64,000 nucleotides of DNA. It comes from Macrosoma leucophasiata. Lineage: Eukaryota; Arthropoda; Insecta; Lepidoptera; Hedylidae. The position numbers and the translations under genes are program-made. Of the stretch, positions 48,801-60,800 are shown piece after piece. The notes below the pieces were generated by a model. That model did not search any database, was not told the DNA's origin, and saw only the letters and a list, made by a program, of their open reading frames with translations. How positions within the stretch are numbered: the first letter of the stretch is position 1; the number at the start of each line of letters is the position of its first letter. The DNA is taken from contig JAWQUS010000032.1 of the NCBI GenBank assembly GCA_036365455.1, forward strand, positions 18,546,001 through 18,610,000, given 5' to 3'.

Positions 48801-51800
48801 CGAAACAAACCGCATAATAATTTCACAAGTTCTAACATTGTTAAATCTAAGGTGCACTGCAACATTGCTGCGAATAAGCCACACTATCGCGATAACACAA
48901 TAAAAAAAACTTGCCTCGCATGTAACGCAAATCATCCGATTTATTCGTGCCAGAAATTTATCGATTTAGATTTAAAAGGTAAGCTTGAACTTGTTAAAAG
49001 ACATAATCTATGCGTTAATTGCTTGCGCGCGGGACACAGTGTTGACAACTGTAGAGGCGGACCGTGTAGATTATGTAATATGAAACACAATTCGCTAATA
49101 CATAGTGAACATAGGGACGAGCTAAACCAGACCGTTTCGTGTCATTCGTCACAATTAACTAATGAGTGCACGGAGTGCAAGGAGGTGGCATCCGCGCCGC
49201 ATCCCTCACTTCACCTCTCCGCGACTCCTGCGCCCGGTGCCATTCAGGTAAACGAGGCACACATACATGATACACAATACGCGCAGTGTTCTAGTGTGCA
49301 ACCTGTTTTGCTATCTACTGCATTAGTCGAAGTTGCAGATAATTGTAACAATTATCATCTAGCGCGTGCCCTTCTTGATAGTGGCAGTCAGAGATGCTTC
49401 ATTACGAAATCCTTATGCAATTTATTAAATACGCCAGTAATACAGTCCACTGCAGAAATACGTGGTGTCGGAAGTTCGGTGACACAGACTTCAGAAGTCT
49501 GTGAAATTGAAGTTAAATCGCGCACCGACCCCGATTATTTTACGCGTTTGAGATGTTACGTTTTGCCTAACATTACGTCATCTCTGCCAGCGGTTCCCAG
49601 TCAATGCGCGCAGGTCATACCTACGACTATTCAGCTGGCCGATCCGCACTTTTATGATTCCCATAACATTGATATCTTAATAGGCGCAGATAAGTTTTGG
49701 GAATTACTTAAAACTAGTAAGTTTAGGTTACCTAATGGACCTTTCTTACAGGATACGCATTTAGGCTGGATAATTTCCGGTCAAATTAATACGTATACGC
49801 GCAATAATATTAATAAAATTTATTGTAATTTTACACAGTCTCTCGAGCGGCAATTACGGCAATTCTGGGAGCTAGAGGAAATATTAAAAATGAACGTGGA
49901 CGCTCGCACTGACGACGAGCGTACGTGTGAGAAACATTTTGTTGACACCACGATGCGCAATGAGGATGGAAGGTTTATTGTACGTATACCATTCAAATCC
50001 TCCCCTGATTTGCTAGGTGAATCTTATACCAGAGCTGAAACCAGATTTTTAGCCCTCGAGAAGCGTTTACAGCGTCATTCAGCGTATAAAAAACTATATG
50101 CAGACTTCATTCATGAGTATATTGAATTAGGTCATATGTCTCGCATTCAGACATACAGTAGTCCTCATTATTTTATGCCGCATCACGGTGTTTTCCGAGA
50201 ACAAAGTACTACTACTAAATTGCGTGTGGTGTTCGATGCCAGTGCTGCGACTAGTACGAATATTTCACTAAACGACTTACAATTAGTTGGTCCACCTATT
50301 CAAGGGGACTTATTGTCAATCTTATTGCGGTTTCGACAGCATAAATATATAGCTTGTGCAGATGTAGAGAAAATGTTTCGGCAATGCTTGCTTGACAAAA
50401 AACAACGTGATCTACAGCTTATTTTGTGGCGTGATGATCCCTCTAAGCCGATTGACATCTATAAATTAACGTCTGCCCCTTATCTCAGCTGTAGATGTCT
50501 CAAACAATTAGCAATAGATTGTACAGATCCTGAGATTAAGCGTATTATCAACGAAGATTTTTTTGTCGATGACATGATCACGGGGAGTGATGACAAACAC
50601 GAATTAATAAATAATTGTCACTCCATAACAGAGTTATTGGAATCAGGCGGATTTCCATTGCGTAAGTGGCTATTCAATTTCGATTGCAATGATAAACCCA
50701 CATTGAGTTCTGATTCATCTTCAAAATTACTAGCTTTGGATGATAATGTACATTCAAAAACTTTAGGTTTGGGTTGGAATAATTTGAAAGATGAATTTTA
50801 TTTTGATTCTCAATTTAAAGGATTGTCTCAAACAGTAACAAAGCGTTATATGATGTCTGTTATATCGCAAATATTTGACCCGCTCGGTTTACTTAGTCCG
50901 GTTATAATAACAGCGAAGGTGTTACTTCAAAGGTTATGGTTGCTGAAGATAGACTGGGATGATGAGGTACCTATAGACGTGAAGCATGTATGGCATCAGT
51001 TCGCTACCGCTCTGCCCATACTTAACACAATACGCATACCTAGGCTTGTCATAGGTTTTAACCCTTCGTACTTAGAACTGCACATATTCACAGACGCGTC
51101 GGAAACAGCGTATGGTGCATGTGCGTACGTACGCACTGTCACTAAGTCTGCAGTTTTCAGTAAATTACTTTGTTCAAAAAGTAAAGTCGCTCCTGTAAAA
51201 CCTATAAGCGTACCTAGGCTCGAGCTATGCGGTGCTTTACTTGGTGCTAGATTGTATGAAAGGGTTTGTCAGTCACTTCGTTGCGATTTTCGTTCAGTAG
51301 TTTTTTGGTGCGACTCCACGATCGTGTTAGGCTGGCTGCGCATGGCACCTAACACTTTAAAAACATTCGTTCAGAATCGTACCGTTGAAATACATGAACT
51401 TACGAAGGGGTCATCATGGCGACATGTAAGTGGTAAGGAAAATCCAGCTGATTTAGTTTCGCGTGGAGTTCGGCTGGAGGATCTTTCTACTTCCTCGCAC
51501 TGGTGGGAAGGCCCATCGTTCCTTCGTGAGTTTAATATTAGTGAAACTGAATTAGAACAAACTCAGGAAAATGCAATTGAGTCATTGCCTGAATTAAGGG
51601 CTAAGGCGACGCATTCCTTTTTGGCGGAGACTGATTCTTTACCAGCTATATTTCCTTTTCATAGATTTTCGCTATTTAATCGCATGAGACGTACTGCTGC
51701 ATATGTATTGCGCTTTATATATAATGTACGAAATGCTAAAGAGCGTAGGAGTGGTAATTTAACCGTAGAAGAATTAAAATACGCAGATATTATGTTATTG

Positions 51801-54800
51801 CGGCTATCTCAATCAGAATCATTTACAATCGAATATAATCTATTAATTAATCATAAACAAATATTAAATAAAGGCAATTTATCCAAATTAAATTTATTTT
51901 TAGACAATGATAAAATATTAAGAGTAGATGGCCGCTTAAATAATTCGTGTGAATTTACATACGATAAAAACATCCTATTCTAATATCCTCGAAACATTGG
52001 TTTTCTGTATTATTATTTCGCTACGAGCACATACGATTGCAACATGCTGGACCGCAAGCACTTCTGTATAGCGCGCGAGTGTTATTGGCCAGTAGGAGGT
52101 AGGAACCTGGCTCGACAAATAGTACAAAACTGTGTTATCTGTAGACGCTTTAAAGGTAGGACATTAACGCCCCTGATGGGAAATTTGCCACAAGAAAGAA
52201 TTACACGATCATTTCCGTTTAATCATTGTGGCGTGGACTACGCGGGTCCTGTTTATATCTTGAATCGCAAAGGTAGGGGTTCGAGATTAGTCAAGGCATA
52301 TATTTGTTTGTTTGTCTGTTTTGCCACTAAAGCTGTTCATCTAGAGCTGGTCAGTGATCTATCCACGAACGCATATTTATTAGCGCTGAAAAGATTTATC
52401 TCTCGTCGCGGAAAACCAACTGAGATTTTTTCTGACAATGGTAAAAATTTTGTTGGCCTCATGAATGAATTTAACAAATTTTTATCAAATTGTTCTGCTG
52501 ATATTATTGAATACGCAACTAGTCAAAACATTAAATTCAGTTTCATACCGCCATATTCTCCTCATTTTGGTGGTCTGTGGGAGGCAGGTATAAAATCCTG
52601 TAAGCATCACTTACGTCGGTCAATGGGTAACGCGCATTTAACCTATGAGGAATTTTCCACACTGTTGACGCAAATAGAGGCTCTCCTTAATTCCCGACCT
52701 TTAAGTCCGATGTCCGCAGATCCCAATGATTACCTTCCCCTGTGTCCTGGCCATTTCCTGGTTGGTCGACCACTGACAGCGCCTGCCAGTGGCGACCTCA
52801 CTGATATCCCGATGCTGCGACTTGATAGATACCAGCGAATCGAACAAATTCGTCAGCATTTCTGGACAAGATGGGCGAAGGAGTACATCTCAGAGCTGCA
52901 GATCCGGAGTAAATGGTCAAGGACAGACCTAGATTTACAGCCTAATACTCTGGTTGTAATAAAGGAAGACAACACAAGTCCACTTAACTGGAGTTTAGGC
53001 CGCATTGTAGCTACTGTACCTGGGAAAGACGGCATAAACAGAGTCGCTGACATCAAGACAGCTTCTGGAGTTATACGACGCGCTTTTTCGAAAATTTGTC
53101 CACTTCTTCATCCGGAACCTTTTTCGTTGGAAGCTGAAGACTCCAAGGCCGGGGGCATGTTCGAGCCACCAATAGACGCAGTCGACCAATAGGCCACACG
53201 ACTGCCACCATAGACACTATGGCGGCCACCGCGACCACCACACAAATTGTGAGACGTCATCGGGCTGCGGCATCATTGGTAGACGTATGACTTCCGCTAC
53301 GGCCAGCCAATGAAATCACCGGCTCGGCCACGGGTGGTAGGGCAATCAAGAAACTCAAAGACCGTTAGAACTCTACAGAACCGAAGAGATCGCTTTTAAA
53401 ACCACATAAAACTGTACACTTGTATCTTTACGCATAATTATACGCAAGTTGTTATAAAATTTCGCATTTAATTTAAATCTCCATCAAGTTGACGAGGACA
53501 TCGCAAGGCCCTCAAATACAGGTGGTAATAATAATTATTTAAGTGCATCATGAAACCCTCTTGGGTAGGGCAATATGTTTACAGAGTAATTTAATTATAT
53601 TATGGGTACATATTTTAAATTGTAAAATTATATAAAACTATTTGAAACTAGGTATTTGAACGTGAAGCAGACTTAATTATAAAATATCACCATTGCAATG
53701 CATATATAGCCTCTCACTATCAAAATGTCAGTTCAAGACAATGTGATTATTGTGATGAATCAGATGAATGGACAAGACTATCTATAATAATTAGTATACA
53801 GTTTAACTAAAAGTGCTAAACTATGCTTATGAATGGGTACAGAGGGGGGGCAGAGGAGGCCGCTAACCCTCTCTAGAGACAAAAAACAGCACAATTTACA
53901 GCAAAAACTGATACGTGTCGTAAGTATAGGTCCAACCTGGCCTCCCTATAGCCAAGTTCCCCCCCCCCCCTCTCTAGATCGTTAGCTAGCAACACCCTTG
54001 GGTATAAACATTGGAATTTTTTTTTTGTTTACATGAATAGCCCCACTTTTTTTCAATTATTTATATTTTAGCATACCCTGTTTCCTGCATCCACGACTCT
54101 GCTGACCTCCCGGGCGTCGCGAATTGATTTTGGGTCCACGAACTTGTCGGGGAATGTCTCCGCGAATGTTGGGATGTTGACACCTTTGGTGTCTGGTCTG
54201 CAAATAAAATGGTTGTACTTTAATATTCGTTATAATCACCATTTTTTTATGTAAAAAGGTTAACAGACAAGCAGTCTGGCCACCAGAAAGTTCCGGCAAC
54301 CGGAAAGTGGTCACCGTTGCCTGTGAACATTTGCAACACCAGGGGAGTTTCCAACGCGTTGCCAGCCCTGATGGACTCTATTTGACACCATTTTTGTAGA
54401 ACCCCATATTGAAGCCGCGAGGGAAAACCATAGAGGGAAGTTCGTTACACAATTTTCAGGCAGAATTACGAACGCGAAAACCGAACTTTTTTCTTAATTT
54501 TTGGAAATTGCCAAACAATAGCTCACAAGCTATTATGGACATACCTGTCCGATAAACTGTCGACTAACTGTCTGATGGGTGGGATTTATTGTAATACGTA
54601 GGTACATAAGTTATGTTGATTTTTTTTTATGTAATGGAAGTGGCAAACAAGCATGCAGATCACATTGATGTTAAGTGATGACTGCAGCCTATAGACACCC
54701 ACACTAGGACCAAGGTTAAAATGCAGATGCGTTATTGCTCCTAAGGCCTAAGGTGTTATGCCTCTGTGCCGGAAATTACAGGGACGTACATTACCACCTG

Positions 54801-57800
54801 ACAGGAACACGATAGTGCTGAACACTACCATTTAGTGGCAAGTAGGTATATTAGGTAATGCGGTGGTGTCTACGACCGTGACCTCTGTCACTGGAGCTCT
54901 ACCACCAGTCAAAATTATAATTAATTTGTGGATGTTGTCACTGTCACACACAAAATAAAAATTCACCAGCAACATACCTGTGCAGCATAGCGACGGAGAG
55001 GCAGTAGTTGAACATGTAGGGGTTGATCCTCATCTGACAGTAGGAGCAGACCGCCATCAGGTCGTTCACGTCACGCATTCCTGAAACCATCCTATCATTG
55101 TATATCTTTGAGGAGGTGGTTGAATTTATTCTTTCCGTAAAGATATGATCCACAAGTAGGTATACCTTGTCTTTCAAAAAAACTGAATTTCTATCGAAAT
55201 TTACACTCTTATCCAACAGTCTGCGGTCTTTGAAGCTCGCCCTTAGTGCACATCAACGAAGTTTTCGGTCATCCAAAACTGACTTCATCGTTACATAAAT
55301 AAGGCACCGACGCACAGTACAAATATGAACAGTATGGAAACCACGTACTAGGCGTGGGAGAAACCACGGAATAGATAAATAAGGATGGAAAGGCCTTTGC
55401 CTCAATTTTGTAATAGAACCAGTGTCGCCGCTTTTCTCCCACCATGCAATTTCTTACACAAATGTAACACCATCTCGACAATCACGCACACATTAATCTC
55501 AGGGCAGCTATTCGTTTGCGTAAGTTTGCATACTAAGATATAACGCCCGTAGACAATAAACACTCGTACGCACGCAACAATATACTCACCAATAAACTAG
55601 TCAAAGTGTAGCGAACGCATTACATGCTGTACATTGCCAGCGGAGAAACATATAAATATACAAAGGAATATAAATATTCGAACTTAAACTGCATTATTTA
55701 AACGTTACTGCTAGCGAATACATTGCTCGTTAAGCACTCGCTCAATTAACGCTATTACTGTCTCCGCTGGCAATGTACAGCATGTAATGCGTTCGCTACA
55801 CTTCGACTAGTTTGTTGGTGAGTATATTGTTGTGTGCGTGCGAGTGTTTATTGTCTACGGGCGTTACATCTTAGTATGCAAACTTACGCAAACGAATAGC
55901 TGCCCTGAGATTAATGTGTGGGTGATTGTCTTGATGGTGTTACATTTGTGTAAGAAATTGCATGGTGGGAGAAAAGCGGCGACACTGGTTCTAATACTTA
56001 ATTGAAGCAAAGGCCTTTCCATCCTTATTTATCTATTTCGTGGGAGAAACGTCTCACCTTTGTGATTGGAACATTAGCATCTGAAACACTAAACTGTTTC
56101 GAATCTTTGGATGTATCATTTCGAACATTTGGCACATTGCTTCAAAGATCTAGTGTGGGGAAAGTCCAAAACGAAGAACTCGGCTTATAAAAGCAAAAAA
56201 ATGCAAACGAAAAACGCTCTTAAATTATTCGTCTTACAAACGCCATAGTCGTTAATATTACGTGCATAAGGTACTGTATAGGCGCAACGGAATAAGTAAC
56301 AAAATATCATCTCATTTGGTATCCCACTCTCACTTGCTTAATATTGTATTGTTATCTCGCTCTCTCGCTTCGCTAACTGATTCAGATTCAAATTTCAAGT
56401 GTCTCGGTTGCGGTCATGCGGTCATGCGGTCACACTCAATCACTCATTCACTCAAGCGACATGAACAGAGAGCAATAATGTTCGAGTTCCAAATGATGCA
56501 AATGATGCATTTGAAACAGTATTGGTGTTCCAATCTTGAAATGTTTCGTAACAGTGATTCGAAACAGTAAAGAGTTACACACGTCTACTATGTACAAAAC
56601 GGTCGAAACGGCACACTAACACAAACATGCCCATCGACGCTCGATGTAGCGAGTGACTCAGTACTGCAGCACCGCGAGAACCGCTCAGAGGCCTCGTCGA
56701 TGCGCATGTTTGTGTGCGTGTGACGTTTCAACATTTTGTACGTAGTTTCCACACTGTTCATATCTGTACTGTGACCGACGTGACCAACCATTTCTTCGAT
56801 GGTCAATCAATAATTTTAATAACATAAAATAAATATTAACATTCTATCAGAACTGAACGGCGGGAGTATAGGCGTAGAAATTAAAACTTACCCATGAATA
56901 TATCAATGAGTTTGCCGGCCATCTTCCTGTGTTTGGGCACGAATAGCGAGAACTGCTCGGAGTACGGTAGCTCCATGGGCAGAGAAAGGTTGGGCAGGGA
57001 AATGTTCCTGACCGGGATTGATCGGCCAGCATTTTCGCCGAAACGACTGGACAAAGTGTTGCTGGCACTCTTGTATTTGTCAGGCTGTGGGAAAGAGTCA
57101 TAGTAATTTCAGCTCAAATACATCTACCGGTGGACGAAAACCTCCATCCAAAATGCCCCATCGCAACATATGGTGGGATACGCTATAATCGCCAAGCTTA
57201 GCATGAGGGTTAGCAACAAAACAAATAAAATGGCTCTAGCGGAAGACCAGCGCTGCTTGTTTTACAATCAGTAAAATGCTAAGCTAGGACCAATTTATAC
57301 CAATGTCCTTAAATATAATTGTTTATAGTAAATATGTTCGATGTTGTAGGTACATTGTTATAAATAAATAAATATTCTATTCCAGCTATACTCTAAGTGT
57401 GTTCCGCGGAACCCTAGGGTTCCGTGATACCTCTGTCGGGGTTCCGCAAGAATTTAGAAAAAAAAATTAAAACACCTCTCTCTGGTCGCTCCGCGGCCGC
57501 ACAAAACGCTATGAACGTTATTTATTTATTTATTTGTATTTGTAGAAACATGTGTTACAATAGCTGGTACAATATCTCATAAGTTTGGTATCAACAATTT
57601 TATACTTGTACAACCCGTTCGCTCTAAGTTTTCCGGTCTGTGGAATGCGCGTACCCTCCCCCACGTGACAACAAAACTTACAATGTGTCATTGTTTTACC
57701 CAAATAAGTACGTACACAATTTTTATTGTTACAATTAAATAAAAAATATTTTTATATTATGTATTGCTGACGCTACTTTTCGAACGTCATACCTATCGCC

Positions 57801-60800
57801 GGCGGCAAACTTAAAACGAGCGGGTAGTATACTTGTGAGCGCGCAGTCTCTTTGATAAAAGCCGCCTCTAAATTAGACGCTATAGTTGTCAACAAGCGAC
57901 TTTCGACTCTAACTTCAAAGGATATAGTCGATATTGTTTACAACGCAATTTTTAAATTTCTGTTTTTATTTTTGCTTTTTGTTTATCAAAGGTGCCAACT
58001 CGAGTATTTTCGAGAATATTTGAGATCGATTCTAGGTATAAAAGCGGCGATCGCGCGTCGCGCGTCGTCAGTTGACGATTAGCGTTCGGAGCGATAAGTT
58101 ACTACCTACTTACAAGCTCGCTAGCGAGAAACTAGTGTTCATTGTTTTACTGCCTGCTGCATTCTGCTGTCTTAGTTTTATACATTTCTTCACTGTAGGT
58201 ACTAAATTTAGTCTCTTATACGCAGTAGCGATTGTGCATTCCCCACTATCCTGACGTGTAACATTATAAATAACGAAGAATGGAACGTTGGCTTAAAGGT
58301 GTTAAACGTGTTGCAACAACATCTTCTAATGACGCTGAATGTTCAAAAGCAGTGCGGAGAAAATAGCAATCGCCGATCCAGAAGATGATGCCACGACGTC
58401 AAGCTCGACGGTTTCAAAGACGAAAAGAAGGAAGTATGATGAATCTTATATCAGTTTCGGATTTGTTGATTCCAATGGCTCACCTCTCTGCATGCTCTAT
58501 AGTAAACTGCTTCCTAATAGTTCCATGGCACCTGCCAAATTGCGCCGACATTTAGAAACTGTACACCCCGAGTCTAAAGACAAGAATAAAGAATTTTTTG
58601 TTCGCAAAAGAGATCACTCATTACAAAGTCAAAAAAATATGATGCATGTAACACAAACAAACTATCAACGAAAAGGCCACGGAGGCATATATTTAGTTAG
58701 CTATCGCATTGCACAAGCAGGTGAAGCGCATACTATCGCTGAGAAATTAATAAAACCATGTGTATTAGACATAACAAAATGTATGCTCGATGAAAAATCT
58801 GCAAAGCATCTTTCTACTGTTCCGCTATCAAACGATACTGTTTCACGACGAATCCATGATCTGGCAAGCTTCGTCAAACAAGAACTAGTTACACGTCTAC
58901 AAAATACACGATTCGCCTTGCAAATGGACGAGTCGACTGATGTCGCTGGTTTGGCTATCCTGCTGGTTATTGTGAGATATGCATATAAAAGTTCCTTTGA
59001 AGAAGACATGCTTATGTGTTCATCGCTGCTTACAAACACTACCGGGGAAGAAATTTTTAATAAAATAAATATATTTTTTGAAGAAAATAATCTCAGTTGA
59101 TCAGGCGATGACAAGTAAAACAGCAGGAGCAGTGTCACGAATGAAAAATAAAGCGCCTAATTGTAGTTCCAGTCATTGTATTCTGCAAACAACCACTTGC
59201 GATGAAGCAAATGCCGTCAAATCTAAAATTAGTTATGGATGAAGCGGTAAAAATAATTAATTTTATCAAATCACGACCACTACAATCCCGATTGTTCTCA
59301 TTATTGTGAGGATTATGGCAGCAAACATAAAACACTGCTGCTCCATACAGAAGTGCGATGGCTGTCTCGGGGTAAAACTTTAACAAGGCTATTTGAACTT
59401 AGAGCCGAGTTACAAATGTTTCTTTCAGCAGATACTTCTTTTAATTTGAAGGACCGTTTGTATGATAAAACTTGGTTGTTCCGATTGTCTTTTATGGCGG
59501 ATATCTTTCAAAAACTTAACGAATTGAATTTATCGTTGCAAGGTAAACAGACAACATTGTTTCAGGCCTATAATAAAATAACTGCTTTTAAAAGAAAATT
59601 AGATTTTTGGATCATTTGCATTGATTGGTAAGAAAGAAATAGAAAGCTTTACGTTACTCATTAAGTTTGTTAGCGAAAATGACTCAGAAATGTTTGAAGA
59701 TGATGTGTTTGAAGAATTGGTCCAATATTTCAGTTCGATGCGCGCATCTTTTGAAAGTATTTTCCCGAAGAACACAATACAAAAATTAAAGTGAATTCAT
59801 GGATTCATAATCCATTTTTACCCAACTTGGAAAAGCCTGAAAACATGTCAAACGAGATATATGAATCTCTTTTAGAAATGTCATCAGACACAAGTATGGA
59901 TTCACTGTTCAAAACGACGCCTCTCAAAGATTTTTGGTGCAGAATCCAAGATGAATATGCAATGCTTGGCCAAATGGCTCTGGATATTCTTCTCCCGTTC
60001 CCAACTACATATTTGTGCGAAACAGAATTCTCTGCCTGCGCAGCCACGAAAACAAAATATCGCAATAGACTGGACGCCGAAGCTGATATGAGACTCCAAC
60101 TTTCTTCCATCAAACCTGATATCAACCAATTGATGAAAAATAAAAAACAGTTTCATACCTCCCACTAGTTAGATTTTTTCTTTCTAAATGTTTTCTATTA
60201 TTGTCCTTGCCAACTAGTGAAGTAAATAATAATTAGTAACTGTTACATTGTACTTTTATTATGCTGATTAATAAAAAATACACATATGTATAATAACAAT
60301 TGTTTTATTGGAACCCTTTTGGGAATCAAAATACTTGATGGAACCCATCAAGTATTTTGATTCCCAAAAGGGTTCCATCATTTAAAAAGTTTGAGAACCA
60401 CTGTTCTATTCTATTCTATTCAATCGCAGTGGCGGTTGTTTAATCGCGCGTTATTGCATTTACTACCACCCTCTACGAATTGTTTGACTCCCATTGTTCA
60501 GTTTGCTGACTGCACTAGCGGAAGAATTCACCTCCACTGTCATCTAAACGGTTCTTGTTAGAAATTCAAACGTAACGGCAATAGTAGCGATATATGTATA
60601 ATGAAATTAAAAGGAAACCTATTACACTTAAGTTACCTTAACAACTGAGCCAGTAATAGTGGACCAAATGTATTTTACTCGAAAATTTTGAATATACCAT
60701 AGAAAATATATTTTTTTCATTACATCTCTTAATCTGTAACTACGGAACCCTTCACTGCGTGTGGCCCGATACGCACTTGACCGTTTTGACACTTGATTCT

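Larger units (their letters stand above)
47110..53520 (+). mobile_element. BEL/Pao LTR retrotransposon
   Basis: 6,411 bp with 363-bp LTRs (47110-47472 and 53158-53520) that I find identical by eye, TG...CA ends and a 5-bp target duplication GGTGG at 47105-47109 and 53521-53525. Order gag, protease, reverse transcriptase, RNase H, integrase is the BEL/Pao order. It lies in intron 4 of PPO gene B, antisense to the gene, inside an older LINE end with (TTCAA)n at 47050. Matching LTRs indicate a recent insertion, yet the pol frame is broken near 51983. Confidence 0.95.
57383..60403 (+). mobile_element. hAT element, inactive
   Basis: 3,021 bp from CAGCTATACTCTAAG to TTTGAGAACCACTG, flanked by the 8-bp duplication TTCTATTC (57375-57382, 60404-60411). 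Carries a hAT transposase remnant. In intron 1 of PPO gene B on the opposite strand. Confidence 0.85.

Noticed and set aside
57852..58254. Two short plus-strand frames before the hAT transposase
   Set aside because: Within the hAT 5' region; no domains, out of frame with the transposase.
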